A stretch of DNA of 38,956 bases from Pseudomonadota bacterium. GTDB taxonomy: Bacteria > Pseudomonadota > Gammaproteobacteria > SURF-13. The stretch is from NCBI GenBank assembly GCA_027624315.1, contig JAQBXX010000009.1, forward strand, positions 1 to 38,956. Direction: 5' to 3'. The notes beneath the pieces were generated by a model. It searched no databases, was not told where the DNA came from, and saw only the letters and a list, made by a program, of their open reading frames with translations. Shown one piece after another: positions 16,265 to 25,495 of the stretch. The number at the start of each line of letters is the position of its first letter. Within the stretch, counting starts at the first letter, position 1. Both the position numbers and the translations under genes were made by a program.

Positions 16265-16304
16265 ATTACCCCATAAAATAAAACGCCCCCAAAACGGGGG
16301 CGTT
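16265..16304 (-). terminator. Rho-independent terminator of glnA
   Basis: On the minus strand AACGCCCCC-GTTTT-GGGGGCGTT forms a 9-bp perfect stem followed by TTATTTTAT. It lies 28 bases after the glnA stop and separates glnA from the M23-bactofilin operon. Confidence 0.88.
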
Positions 16305-16331
16305 GTTGTTATTGTCGTATCCGCAGGTAAG

Positions 16332-17738
16332 TTACAGGCTGTAGTACATGTCGTACTCGACCGGGTGCGAGGTCATGCGCAGGCGGGTGACTTCCTGCAT
16401 CTTGAGGTCGATGTAGGAGTCGATCACGTCATTGGTGAACACGCCGCCCGCAGTGAGGAACTTGCGGTCCTTGTCGAGGTGTTCGAGCGCCATGTCGAGC
16501 GAATGGCATACCTTGGGGATTTTCTTTTCCTCTTCCGGCGGCAAGTCGTAGAGATCCTTGTCCATCGCTTCGCCCGGATGAATCTTGTTCTGGATGCCGT
16601 CCAGGCCCGCCATTACCATCGCCGAGAAGGCGAGGTACGGGTTGGCGCTCGGGTCGGGGAAGCGCACCTCGATACGGCGACCCTTGGGGTTGGCGACGTA
16701 GGGGATGCGGATCGAGGCGGAGCGGTTGCGCGCCGAGTAGGCGAGCATGACCGGTGCTTCGAAGCCGGGCACCAAACGCTTGTAGCTGTTAGTGCCGGGG
16801 TTGCAGAAGGCGTTCAGCGCGCGCGCGTGCTTGATGATGCCGCCGATGTAATACAGCGCGAGGTCGGACAGTCCGCCGTATTTGTTGCCGGTGAACAGGT
16901 TCTTGCCGGCCTTGGCGAGCGACTGGTGGCAGTGCATGCCGGAGCCGTTGTCGCCGACCAGAGGCTTGGGCATGAAGGTGGCGGTCTTGCCGTAGGCGTG
17001 GGCGACATTCATCACCACGTACTTCAAGATCAGGATTTCGTCGGCCTTTCTCGTCAGGGTGTTGAATTGGGTGGCGATTTCATTCTGGTTGGCGGTGGCG
17101 ACCTCGTGATGATGGGCTTCCACGATCAGGCCCATCTCTTCCAGCGTCAAGCACATCGCAGAGCGGAGGTCCTGCGCCGAATCCACCGGCGGGACGGGGA
17201 AATAACCGCCCTTGATGCCGGGGCGGTGGCCGATATTGCCGCCTTCAAACACCTTCTCGGAATTCCAGGCGGCCTCATCGGAGTCGATCTTGATGAACGA
17301 GCCGCTCATGTCGGCACCCCAGCGCACATCGTCGAAGATGAAAAATTCGGGTTCCGGGCCGAAGTAGGCGGTGTCGGCAATGCCGGTGGATTTCAAATAC
17401 GCCTCGCAGCGTTGCGCGAGTGAACGCGGGTCGCGCTCGTAGCCTTTCATGGTGGTGGGTTCGACCACATTGCAGCGCAGCAGCAGCGTGGCTTCGTCCA
17501 TGAACGGGTCCATCACGGCGCTGTCCGCGTCGGGCATCAGGATCATGTCGGATTCGTTGATGTGTTTCCAGCCGGCGATAGACGAGCCGTCGAACATCTT
17601 GCCGTCCTTGAACAGCGCGGCGTCGACCGTATGCGCAGGGGCGGAGACGTGTTGCTCCTTGCCCTTGGTGTCACAGAAACGGAAATCAACAAATTTGACC
17701 TTGTTGTCTTTGATCATCTTTAAAACTTTTGCAGACAT
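16332..17738 (-). CDS. glnA: Glutamine synthetase type I
   Basis: 468 residues (E. coli 469). Makes glutamine from glutamate, ammonia and ATP. Visible motifs are [10 protein letters not shown] (about 48), [10 protein letters not shown] (about 128), the Lys/Gly ATP region MHCHQSL, and the adenylylation site DLYDLPPEE near residue 397, so control by GlnE is expected. A GGAGG ribosome site lies 4 bases before the ATG. Upstream are a -24/-12 promoter and two NtrC-type dyads 31 bp apart, very like enteric glnAp2. A strong terminator follows. It is separated from ntrBC by three envelope genes. Confidence 0.97.
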   Translation of the reverse strand: MSAKVLKMIKDNKVKFVDFRFCDTKGKEQHVSAPAHTVDAALFKDGKMFDGSSIAGWKHINESDMILMPDADSAVMDPFMDEATLLLRCNVVEPTTMKGYERDPRSLAQRCEAYLKSTGIADTAYFGPEPEFFIFDDVRWGADMSGSFIKIDSDEAAWNSEKVFEGGNIGHRPGIKGGYFPVPPVDSAQDLRSAMCLTLEEMGLIVEAHHHEVATANQNEIATQFNTLTRKADEILILKYVVMNVAHAYGKTATFMPKPLVGDNGSGMHCHQSLAKAGKNLFTGNKYGGLSDLALYYIGGIIKHARALNAFCNPGTNSYKRLVPGFEAPVMLAYSARNRSASIRIPYVANPKGRRIEVRFPDPSANPYLAFSAMVMAGLDGIQNKIHPGEAMDKDLYDLPPEEEKKIPKVCHSLDMALEHLDKDRKFLTAGGVFTNDVIDSYIDLKMQEVTRLRMTSHPVEYDMYYSL

Positions 17739-17813
17739 GATGCCTCCGAAAAATATTAAGCGCGCTCACCGCGACCTCATAAGGCCGCAGCCCAAAATTC
17801 AAGTCGTCATTTT

Positions 17814-17829
17814 TGCATGAAACATGCCA
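17814..17829 (-). promoter_or_regulatory. Sigma-54 promoter of glnA
   Basis: Minus strand TGGCATGTTTCATGCA: GG and GC are exactly 10 bases apart, and the TGGCAYG half is perfect. Predicted transcript start is near 17802, giving a leader of about 65 bases. Confidence 0.75.
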
Positions 17830-17881
17830 TTAGGGAACCCCTTCATTTTGGCGGAGTTTTTAAACGCGAAGGTGAATAAAG

Positions 17882-17898
17882 TGCGCTGCGATGGTGCG
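17882..17898. promoter_or_regulatory. NtrC site 1 upstream of glnA
   Basis: TGCGCT-GCGAT-GGTGCG fits TGCACY-N5-GGTGCA with one mismatch in each half. The centre is about 88 bp upstream of the predicted glnA start. Confidence 0.65.
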
Positions 17899-17912
17899 CG
17901 CAGGGGGTGTGG

Positions 17913-17929
17913 CGCACCTTGTTAGTGCG
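17913..17929. promoter_or_regulatory. NtrC site 2 upstream of glnA
   Basis: CGCACC-TTGTT-AGTGCG lies within a longer dyad GCGCACC/AGTGCGC. Its centre is 31 bp from site 1, about three helical turns, so two NtrC dimers would sit on the same face, as at E. coli glnAp2. Confidence 0.65.
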
Positions 17930-17955
17930 CTATGGAATACTGCTGGCGAGCTTGT

Positions 17956-18540
17956 TTAATGCAAGCCCTGAAAATCGCCGTGTGCGACGGGGAGCGCGGC
18001 AGGGGCTGCGTTGCGCATGGCCTCGAAGGCCCAGCGGCTGCCGGTGTCCTGCCACAGATCGAAGGTCTGCAAGAGGGGCGGCGTGGGCGCGGTGCCTTTG
18101 CCGATGACGTGCAGTACGTCCATGAGGGGGACGAAGTCCTGCGACAGGTGGGCATACAACTCCGCCGAGGTGTTGCCCAGCAGCGTGGAAAGCTGGAGAT
18201 AGGCGCAGCGGCCCAGGTCGACGAAATAACTCGCCTTCACGCGCCGCCGCTCGGCCTGCTGCGGAAACAGGCCGGAGAACAGCAGGCACTGGTCGCCCAC
18301 GTCCTTGAGCCGCTCCTGTTGCAGCCGCCCCACTTCGCGCACGCCGTTCAGATATTCCAGCGCGAGCAGCGTATCCGCGATTTCCGGGCGCCGCGTAAAA
18401 CGCATCAGCAGAAACACGAGGTAGCTTTCCAGTTCCTCTACCAGAGGCTGGGCCGCGGCGGTTTCCGCCTCGTTCACCAACTCATACCATTGAGCGGTGG
18501 CTGTGGGGTGGGTGACCAGGGTTGTCCCCAAGGTTGTCAT
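17956..18540 (-). CDS. Conserved helical protein of unknown function
   Basis: 194 residues from ATG 18540, chosen for the AGGA ribosome site about 8 bases upstream; the longer frame to 18564 lacks one. I do not recognise a named domain. It appears soluble and mostly alpha-helical, with ELESYLVFLLMRFTRRPE (about 36-53) and the striking block VGDQCLLFSGLFPQQAERRR (about 81-100). No signal peptide or membrane segment is seen. The helical look recalls TorD-type chaperones, but the motifs do not match, so I do not assign that. It lies divergently from glyQ and upstream of glnA on the same strand; its stop abuts NtrC site 2. Confidence 0.7.
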   Translation of the reverse strand: MTTLGTTLVTHPTATAQWYELVNEAETAAAQPLVEELESYLVFLLMRFTRRPEIADTLLALEYLNGVREVGRLQQERLKDVGDQCLLFSGLFPQQAERRRVKASYFVDLGRCAYLQLSTLLGNTSAELYAHLSQDFVPLMDVLHVIGKGTAPTPPLLQTFDLWQDTGSRWAFEAMRNAAPAALPVAHGDFQGLH

Positions 18541-18679
18541 AGGCGATTTCCTGTGTTGTCGCACTTAAAAAGCGGCAGCTTGGCCGTTAACTTGAGCGAG
18601 CAGGAGTCATGCCATCCGCCCGCACATGCCGGAACAGCGCTCTATCAGCTATACTGGGCGCTCCAAATCAGGGACAACA

Positions 18680-19612
<933 letters not shown>

Positions 19613-19673
19613 AAAGGGGGTGGCCGAATGGCCGGGGGATTTTATTCCGATCCGCACTGTTGAAAATAAAATC

Positions 19674-21782
19674 ATGCAAGAAAGTCTGCTCATAGAACTC
19701 CTCACCGAAGAGCTGCCGCCCAAGTCGCTGCTCAAACTTTCACAGGCCTTCTGTAAAGGAATATTTGACGGGCTGAAGGAGCAGGGCTTCGTCGCGGCAG
19801 AGGCGGATTACGCCGCGCTCGTCAGCGAGTTCGCAACGCCACGCCGCCTTGGCGTGCTGGTTAAAGACGTCGCCCACAAGCAATCGGAACGCATCATCGA
19901 GCGCAAAGGCCCGGCGCTGGCCAGCGCCTACGATCAAAACGAAAAGCCCACACCCGCGCTCATCGGCTTCGCCAAATCCTGCGGCGTCGAAATCTCCGCG
20001 CTGCAAAAACAGAGCGACAAAAAAGGCGAATACTTTGTGTTCCGCGCCCAGCAACCCGGCGAGGCGCTGGAAAAGCACTTGGCAACCATCGTCTCAGGCG
20101 TCATTAAAAAACTCCCCGTTGCCAAGCTGATGCGTTGGGGCGACAGTGAAGTGGAGTTTGTGCGCCCGGTGCATGGGCTGATGATGGTGCATGGGAGCAA
20201 GATAGTGTCTGGAGAGGTGATGGGTTTAAAGAGTGGTAACAAAACATCGGGCCATCGCTTCCTTTCCGAGGGCGACATTGTCATTACAGAGGCGGATGAT
20301 TACGAGCGAGTGCTGGGGGCGCAGGGTAAGGTAGTGGTTAAGCACGATGCTCGTCGTGACTCGATATATAATCAGCTTGATGCTGCTGCGCAGGGCTTGG
20401 GTGATTCGGTTACCTGGACCGCAGCCGATAATATCCAGTTGCTGGACGAGGTGGCCAGCCTCGTTGAATCTCCAGTAGTGTATGCCGGTAGTTTCGATGC
20501 GGCGTATCTGGAGGTGCCCCAGGAATGCCTGATTGTCAGCATGCAACAGCATCAGCGTTATTTTCCTCTGAAGCTGGAAGGCAAACTTCTGCCCCATTTT
20601 TTATTCGTCAGTAATAACGAGGCTGACGACCCATCCCACATCATCCACGGCAACGAGCGTGTGCTGCGCGCGCGCCTCAGTGATGCAAAATTCTTTTTTG
20701 AGCAAGATAAAAAAACAAAGCTCAAAGATCGAGTGCCGAAGCTCGCCAATGTGGTGTATCACAACAAACTGGGCAGCCAGTTGCAGCGCGTGGAGCGCAT
20801 CCAGAAGCTTGCCGTGGCCAGCGCCGAGCGATTTAAGGAAATAAATCGCGTGGCTGACATCCAGCAAGTCAAAGACGCCGCTTGGTTATGCAAGGCTGAT
20901 CTGCTTACCGACATGGTGGGCGAGTTTCCTGAGTTGCAGGGCATCATGGGCTATTACTACGCACTCCATGATGGAGAGGAGTTAGGGGTGGCTAATGCGA
21001 TACGCGAGCACTACGATCGTGTGCCGCGCAGCGCCGTAAGTGTGTGCGTGGGGCTGGCGGACAAGCTTGACACACTGGTCGGAATTTACGGTATCGGACT
21101 TATCCCCACCGGTGACAAAGACCCGTTCGGGTTGCGCCGTGCCGCCTTAAGCGTGTTGCGCACGCTGATGGAAAACAATTTATCGCTCAATCTGATGCAG
21201 CTTCTGGAGATCGCCGAGGCGCAGTTCCCGGCGGGTATGATAGCCAAAGACACCGTGCCCAAGTTGTACGAGTTCATGCTGGAGCGCTTGAAGCCGTATC
21301 TGCGTGACCAGGAGTTTGGCGCGGATGAAATAGATGCGGTGTTGAGTTTGCTTCCCACGCGCATGGACTGGATTATTCCCCGCCTCAAGGCGATACAGGA
21401 GTTCCGCAAGCTGCCGGAGGCGGAAAGTCTGGCCGCTGCGAACAAGCGCATCCGCAATATTCTGAAACAGGGCAAAGGCGCCGCGCGTGAGGTACTCGAC
21501 CATGCACTGCTCAAGGAAGAAGCCGAGAAAAATCTCGCGCGTCAGGTGGAGCAACTCGAGGCGCAGGTGGCGCCGATGCTGCACCGCGAAGAATATACGC
21601 AGGCACTCAAACATCTCGCGTCATTGCGCCCTGCCGTGGATACCTTTTTCGATAAGGTAATGGTAATGGTGGAGGATACAGCCCTGCGCGACAACCGGCT
21701 CGCGCTGCTCACCAAGCTGGAGGGTTTGTTCATGGGTGTGGCGGATATTTCCAAGCTGCAATACGGCGGCTCGCAGTCCTGA
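19674..21782 (+). CDS. glyS: Glycyl-tRNA synthetase beta subunit
   Basis: 702 residues from ATG 19674 (E. coli 689). The family starts (M)xxLLIELLTEELPPK, so the frame further upstream (GTG 19620, inside the repeat) is not used. The beta subunit binds tRNA and is required for glycylation. FATPRRLGVLV and the C-terminal DALR-like anticodon domain (about 580-690) are present. It lies 61 bases after glyQ, with repeat DNA between. No strong ribosome site is visible, so it may depend on readthrough from glyQ. It starts the glyS-gmhB-plsC run, which is tightly packed. Confidence 0.95.
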   Translation: MQESLLIELLTEELPPKSLLKLSQAFCKGIFDGLKEQGFVAAEADYAALVSEFATPRRLGVLVKDVAHKQSERIIERKGPALASAYDQNEKPTPALIGFAKSCGVEISALQKQSDKKGEYFVFRAQQPGEALEKHLATIVSGVIKKLPVAKLMRWGDSEVEFVRPVHGLMMVHGSKIVSGEVMGLKSGNKTSGHRFLSEGDIVITEADDYERVLGAQGKVVVKHDARRDSIYNQLDAAAQGLGDSVTWTAADNIQLLDEVASLVESPVVYAGSFDAAYLEVPQECLIVSMQQHQRYFPLKLEGKLLPHFLFVSNNEADDPSHIIHGNERVLRARLSDAKFFFEQDKKTKLKDRVPKLANVVYHNKLGSQLQRVERIQKLAVASAERFKEINRVADIQQVKDAAWLCKADLLTDMVGEFPELQGIMGYYYALHDGEELGVANAIREHYDRVPRSAVSVCVGLADKLDTLVGIYGIGLIPTGDKDPFGLRRAALSVLRTLMENNLSLNLMQLLEIAEAQFPAGMIAKDTVPKLYEFMLERLKPYLRDQEFGADEIDAVLSLLPTRMDWIIPRLKAIQEFRKLPEAESLAAANKRIRNILKQGKGAAREVLDHALLKEEAEKNLARQVEQLEAQVAPMLHREEYTQALKHLASLRPAVDTFFDKVMVMVEDTALRDNRLALLTKLEGLFMGVADISKLQYGGSQS

Positions 21783-21787
21783 ATCAC

Positions 21788-22327
21788 TTGAAGCTCATCA
21801 TCCTCGACCGCGACGGAGTCATTAACCATGACTCCGACGATTACATCAAATCGCCCGATGAATGGGTGCCTATCCCCGGAAGTCTGGAGGCCATCACGAG
21901 TTTGAAGCGCGCAGGCTACACCGTGGTGGTGGCCACCAATCAGTCCGGTGTCGGGCGCGGGTTATTCGATCTCTACACCTTGCAGCAAATACACGCAAAA
22001 ATGCAGCAGGAAGTTGCGCGTGCCGGTGGCAAAATAGATGGGATTTTTTTCTGCCCGCATACGCCGGATGATCACTGCGATTGCCGCAAGCCCAAGCCCG
22101 GTTTGTTACTGGATATCGCAAAAAAGTTTAACTGCGATTTAATGGATGTTCCCGCCGTGGGTGACTCGCTGCGCGATATCGAGTCTGCGCAGACGGTCGG
22201 TGCGCGGCCGGTGCTGGTGCGTACCGGCAAGGGTGAGGCGGTGGTGAAGAGCGGCAAGCTACCTGCCGGGGTCGCAGTATATGCTGATCTCGCGGCCTTT
22301 GTGGATGCGCTGTTAGCGAGGCGCTGA
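21788..22327 (+). CDS. gmhB: D-glycero-beta-D-manno-heptose 1,7-bisphosphate 7-phosphatase
   Basis: 179 residues, a HAD-family histidinol-phosphatase-like enzyme in the ADP-heptose pathway for LPS inner core. The nucleophile/acid pair is Asp7/Asp9 (ILDRDGVIN). The second motif is ATNQSGVGRG. The zinc-binding loop CPHTPDDHCDCRKPKPG and the final motif VGDSLRDIESA are intact. TTG start at 21788, 5 bases after glyS; the ribosome site is weak. It overlaps the plsC ATG by one base. A glyS-gmhB-plsC order is common in gammaproteobacteria. Confidence 0.92.
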   Translation: MKLIILDRDGVINHDSDDYIKSPDEWVPIPGSLEAITSLKRAGYTVVVATNQSGVGRGLFDLYTLQQIHAKMQQEVARAGGKIDGIFFCPHTPDDHCDCRKPKPGLLLDIAKKFNCDLMDVPAVGDSLRDIESAQTVGARPVLVRTGKGEAVVKSGKLPAGVAVYADLAAFVDALLARR

Positions 22328-23043
22328 TGCAGTTTCTGCGTGCTCTGCTGTTTGCCATCTGTCAGGTGATCTCCACGCTGATATTCGCGCCGCTCAGCGT
22401 GCTCACCGGCCTGTTGCCGTACCGCATGCGCTACCGCTTCATTACGCAATGGAACCGTTTCAATCTGTGGTGTGTGGAGAAGGTCTGCGGTCTGCGTTAC
22501 GAAGTGACTGGCCGCGAGCATATTCCACCCGGCCCCTGTGTGATTCTATGCAAGCACCAGTCGGCTTGGGAGACGTATGCGCTGCCCTGCATTTTTCCGC
22601 AAATGCTGGCCTGGGTGTGCAAGCGTGAATTATTGTGGATACCGTTTTTCGGCTGGGGTTTCGCCATGCTGCGGCCGATCGCCATTGACCGCAACGCGGG
22701 GCGCAAGGCGCTGGAGCAACTCGTCACACAAGGCATAGCTCGACTCCAGCGCGGACGCTCGGTGGTGATTTTTCCGGAGGGCACGCGCGTTGCGCCCGGT
22801 GAAAAACGGCGCTATGCAATCGGCGGCGCGATGCTGGCCGAGCGTTCCGGCTATCCGGTGCTGCCCATTGCGCACAACGCGGGTGTATTCTGGCCCAAGC
22901 GCGGCTTTATCAAACGTCCTGGCACGATACATTTAGTGATTGGGCCAGTGATCGAGAGCAAGGGCCGGAGCGCCGCCGAAATTAACGCGCTGGCGGAGGC
23001 TTGGATTGAATCCGCCATGGCGCGGTTACCCGTGACGGGGTGA
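22327..23043 (+). CDS. plsC: 1-acyl-sn-glycerol-3-phosphate acyltransferase
   Basis: 238 residues. Adds the second acyl chain to lysophosphatidate in the inner membrane. A hydrophobic N terminus (about 3-30) anchors it. The acyltransferase motif is KHQSAWE (His77, with Glu82 where many relatives have Asp), and motif III is FPEGTRVAPGE (149-159). The Glu variant occurs in a proteobacterial PlsC subgroup, so activity is expected. ATG overlaps the gmhB stop in TGATG, indicating coupling. Last gene of the glyQS-gmhB-plsC run; no clear terminator follows. Confidence 0.9.
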   Translation: MQFLRALLFAICQVISTLIFAPLSVLTGLLPYRMRYRFITQWNRFNLWCVEKVCGLRYEVTGREHIPPGPCVILCKHQSAWETYALPCIFPQMLAWVCKRELLWIPFFGWGFAMLRPIAIDRNAGRKALEQLVTQGIARLQRGRSVVIFPEGTRVAPGEKRRYAIGGAMLAERSGYPVLPIAHNAGVFWPKRGFIKRPGTIHLVIGPVIESKGRSAAEINALAEAWIESAMARLPVTG

Positions 23044-23166
23044 GGCGGGATGCAGTGATGTGTAGTTTGAGGGCCGTGATGAAGAAATGAAAGCGGCGCA
23101 CAGAAGTGGTCTGAGCTTGTATCGGTGGGTATTTAGCCCAAGATACTGTGCCTAGGCTGCGCGCGT

Positions 23167-23317
23167 CTATACATAGCGCCCTAAATCTACTGCGCGTCTT
23201 TGATGCGGGTGCGTGCGGTGCTCGGAATCCTCATGTACTGATATGTACACTCCGGTTCCTGCGCTCCGCCACCCCCGCCTGAAAGCCGCTCGCTACGATT
23301 TATGTCGCTATGTATAG
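23167..23317. repeat. 151-bp imperfect palindrome, MITE- or REP-like
   Basis: Terminal arms CTATACATAGCG (23167-23178) and CGCTATGTATAG (23306-23317) are perfect. Similarity continues inward almost without break (TAAATC, GCGGGTG, GGTGCTCGGAATCC, then ATGTAC/GTACA at the centre, about 23233-23248). The whole can fold into one hairpin of about 75 bp. It contains no gene and fills the space between plsC and the toxin-antitoxin pair. The centre resembles dispersed repeats I have seen in other proteobacteria. Terminal inverted repeats and lack of coding suggest a non-autonomous element, but no target duplication is evident. Confidence 0.7.
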
Positions 23318-23333
23318 CAAAGGGATTTGCGAA

Positions 23334-23660
23334 TTATTTCTTGCCGTAGGCGCTGTCATGGTCGGGTGAGATGGTCAACAATCGCAAGAAATCCTGTTGG
23401 CGATAAGCCGTCGCTCTCCTTGATCGGGTAATCCTCAAGGAGTAGATAGCATCGATTCCTTGCGGAGGCTTGACGCTTACAATCTTTTCCCACTTCAACC
23501 CCGGATCCCGATACAACTGATTCCAGGCCAGCTTGCGCAGCTTGTTGAACGTATCCAGAATGGCATTACGTTCCTGCTTTTCCAGGGCAAGCAAATTGTC
23601 CTGAAAGACAGGGTTGTTCAGGTCGAGCCTGACCAACGTATCCGTACTCGCCTTAGCCAC
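23334..23660 (-). CDS. RelE/ParE-like toxin candidate
   Basis: 108 residues, small and basic. The C-terminal part, YSLRITRSRRATAYRQQDFLRL followed by LTISPDHDSAYGKK, has the look of RelE-superfamily mRNA interferases (beta-strand core with Arg-rich strand and SPDHDSAYG tail). The N-terminal half is helical. It follows and overlaps by 8 bases the gene for a small AbrB-like protein, the standard antitoxin-first order of type II systems. Its target (ribosome-dependent mRNA cleavage, if RelE-like) is inferred from the fold resemblance only. It lies beside a long palindromic repeat, consistent with an accessory module. Confidence 0.7.
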   Translation of the reverse strand: MAKASTDTLVRLDLNNPVFQDNLLALEKQERNAILDTFNKLRKLAWNQLYRDPGLKWEKIVSVKPPQGIDAIYSLRITRSRRATAYRQQDFLRLLTISPDHDSAYGKK

Positions 23661-23928
23661 GAGCCAGCTTCTTGATAACAGTGTCTACGGCCGAATCGCC
23701 GGGCTCGTTGTTTTGCGCCCAAGCCAGTGCTTTCTGCAAAGCTGCCGCAGCCTTGGGTTGATGCAGCCAGCTTTCATTGTCGGGCAGCACCGTTGCGGTA
23801 CGCACTAGCCAGACACCCGGCTCCTGCTCTTCAACCAATACCTGCCGACCGGCAAATTGCTTGCCGAGGGAAATCTGGCCATTGGTGCCGACAACCTTGA
23901 CGCTGGATGCATTGGAGACCGTTGCCAT
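23653..23928 (-). CDS. AbrB/MazE-like antitoxin candidate
   Basis: 91 residues. The N-terminal part (about 8-45) has the swapped-hairpin AbrB look: VKVVGTNGQISLGKQFAG then VLVEEQEPGVWLVRTATV. The C-terminal half (about 50-91) is helical and probably wraps the toxin. GGAGG lies 6 bases before the ATG. The minus-strand upstream region has TTTTGG-N16-TATATT as a possible promoter, likely autorepressed as in other pairs. It overlaps the toxin gene by 8 bases. Confidence 0.7.
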   Translation of the reverse strand: MATVSNASSVKVVGTNGQISLGKQFAGRQVLVEEQEPGVWLVRTATVLPDNESWLHQPKAAAALQKALAWAQNNEPGDSAVDTVIKKLARG

Positions 23929-24015
23929 GGCTTACCTCCGTGTTAGTAATATAGGATTGCACTATAGCACCAAAACAGGGCATGGCCAAAAGCATCGTCC
24001 TGACAACCTTCCGTA

Positions 24016-25083
24016 TCAGGCTGTAAAGCCCAGCGGCCAGCGCGCGCGCACGTCGAAGGCAAGTTGATCGAGTTGTATCCCCGCTACATAGCGCCGGTAA
24101 CCTGCGTAGGCGATCATGGCCGCGTTGTCGGTGCAGAATTCCAGGCGCGGGTAAGACACCTTCACATTGCCGATCTCGGCAAAACGTTCACGCAGGCGCT
24201 GGTTCGCGCTCACGCCGCCTGAGACTACAAGCCGCATGAGGCTGGTGGCGCGCAAGGCGCGCTCACATTTGATGGCGAGCGTATCCACCACTGCTTCCTG
24301 AAACGCGCAGGCGATGTCGGCGCGGGTTTGTGTGCTGGTCGCTCCCGGCATCCTGCCTCCCGCGACACTAGCACGTCCCTGTGCGTCGCCATCATCGTGG
24401 GTGCGCAGTGTGGTGAGGGCGTGGGTCTTGAGTCCGCTGAAGCTGAAGTCGAGGCCAGTGCGGGCGGTCATCGGGCGCGGGAAATCAAAGCGGGCAGGGT
24501 TGCCCTGGCGCGCGAGGCGCTCCAGCGCGGGGCCGCCGGGGTAGTCGAGGCCGAGCAGTTTGGCGGTCTTGTCGAAGGCCTCGCCTGCGGCGTCGTCCAG
24601 CGATTCGCCGAGCAGGCGGTAGCGCCCCACACCGCTCACCTCGACCAGCAGCGTGTGTCCGCCTGACACCAGCAGTGCGACAAACGGAAACGCGGGCGGA
24701 TCGGGTTCGAGCAGGGGGGCGAGCAGGTGGGCCTCCATGTGGTGCACCGGCAGGGCCGGCACGCCCCAGGCCCAGGCGAGGCTGTGGCCGACGGCGGCCC
24801 CGACCAAGAGCGCTCCGACCAGACCGGGGCCTGCGGTGTAGGCTACGGCGGTGATGTCCTGCGGGCGGCAGCCCGCCTCGGCCAGCACGCGGCGGATCAG
24901 CGGCAGGGTCTTCTGGATGTGGTCGCGCGAGGCCAGCTCCGGCACCACGCCGCCGTACTCGGCGTGCAGCGCGACCTGGCTGTGCAGGGCGTGCGCCAGC
25001 AGGCCGCGCTCGGCGTCATAGACGGCGGCGGCGGTCTCATCACACGAGGTTTCAATGCCTAGGATACGAATGGGGATGCGCAT
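24016..25083 (-). CDS. tsaD: tRNA N6-adenosine threonylcarbamoyltransferase TsaD
   Basis: 355 residues (E. coli 337). Transfers threonylcarbamoyl to A37 of ANN-decoding tRNAs, with TsaB and Tsa[16 protein letters not shown] (9-23), iron ligands His115 and His119 (HHMEAH), SGGHT and [11 protein letters not shown] are intact. About 18 extra residues (about 234-251, [20 protein letters not shown]) sit between the conserved FSFSGLKT and QTRADIA blocks. They are coded by a palindromic element in frame. Divergent from rpsU, as in E. coli, where tsaD neighbours the rpsU-dnaG-rpoD operon. Confidence 0.95.
   Translation of the reverse strand: MRIPIRILGIETSCDETAAAVYDAERGLLAHALHSQVALHAEYGGVVPELASRDHIQKTLPLIRRVLAEAGCRPQDITAVAYTAGPGLVGALLVGAAVGHSLAWAWGVPALPVHHMEAHLLAPLLEPDPPAFPFVALLVSGGHTLLVEVSGVGRYRLLGESLDDAAGEAFDKTAKLLGLDYPGGPALERLARQGNPARFDFPRPMTARTGLDFSFSGLKTHALTTLRTHDDGDAQGRASVAGGRMPGATSTQTRADIACAFQEAVVDTLAIKCERALRATSLMRLVVSGGVSANQRLRERFAEIGNVKVSYPRLEFCTDNAAMIAYAGYRRYVAGIQLDQLAFDVRARWPLGFTA
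24332..24374. repeat. Palindromic element inserted in frame within tsaD
   Basis: Arms GTGCTGGTCGC (24332-24342) and GCGACACTAGCAC (24362-24374) pair with a two-base bulge. An inner stem GGCA-TCC-TGCC (24347-24357) is nested. The element coincides with the stretch of TsaD that is absent from E. coli TsaD and lies in a surface loop region between conserved blocks. Confidence 0.6.
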
Positions 25084-25103
25084 GGGGCAGGGTGCGGTGG
25101 GTT

Positions 25104-25132
25104 TTGCAATTGTGTGGGCAAGCCGGTATCAT
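25104..25132 (+). promoter_or_regulatory. Sigma-70 promoter of rpsU-yqeY-dnaG
   Basis: TTGCAA (25104-25109), a 17-bp spacer and TATCAT (25127-25132). Predicted start near 25139, about 46 bases before the rpsU ATG. It fits the divergent tsaD-rpsU spacer. Confidence 0.55.
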
Positions 25133-25184
25133 GCCATGTTTACCATTCTCCACTCTTAAATAACTGACAACCGACAGGATATTC

Positions 25185-25454
25185 ATGCCGTCCGTACGAA
25201 TTAAGGAAAATGAGCCGTTTGAGATCGCGCTGCGCCGTTTCAAGCGCACCTGCGAGAAGGCCGGTGTACTGACCGAGTCGCGCCGCCGCGAGTTCTACGA
25301 GAAGCCGACCTCCATCCGCAAGCGCAAGGCCGCTGCCGCCGTCAAGCGGCAGGAGAAAAAGACCCTGCGTGGCAGTCTCGCCGCACGCGCCTTGCTGCTG
25401 CGCCCCGGCGCGGCCGAGAAGCTCGAGCGCCGTCCGCGCTCACATTCCTACTAG
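25185..25454 (+). CDS. rpsU: Ribosomal protein bS21 with an altered, longer C terminus
   Basis: 89 residues instead of the usual 71. Residues 1-62 are typical S21: [20 protein letters not shown], then [20 protein letters not shown] and the basic helix. From residue 63 the sequence departs ([22 protein letters not shown]) and ends SHSY. In the next reading frame the same bases encode QSRRTRL. With one base restored in codon 63 this becomes LREQSRRTRL, placing RTRL at residues 67-70, exactly as in E. coli S21. A one-base deletion, or a sequencing error, with readthrough to a later stop is likely. A genuine extension is the alternative. AGGA ribosome site before the ATG. Confidence 0.9.
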   Translation: MPSVRIKENEPFEIALRRFKRTCEKAGVLTESRRREFYEKPTSIRKRKAAAAVKRQEKKTLRGSLAARALLLRPGAAEKLERRPRSHSY

Positions 25455-25495
25455 TCGATGTCCTGGCGACGCCCCGGCGTCTGACGCCCTCAGCC

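Noticed and set aside
17956-18540. TorD/DmsD chaperone
   Set aside because: General helical character is similar, but the sequence motifs do not match and no molybdoenzyme is nearby.
22552-22575. PlsC inactivated by loss of the HX4D aspartate
   Set aside because: The Glu variant (KHQSAWE) is, to my memory, usual in a proteobacterial PlsC subgroup and the other motifs are intact.
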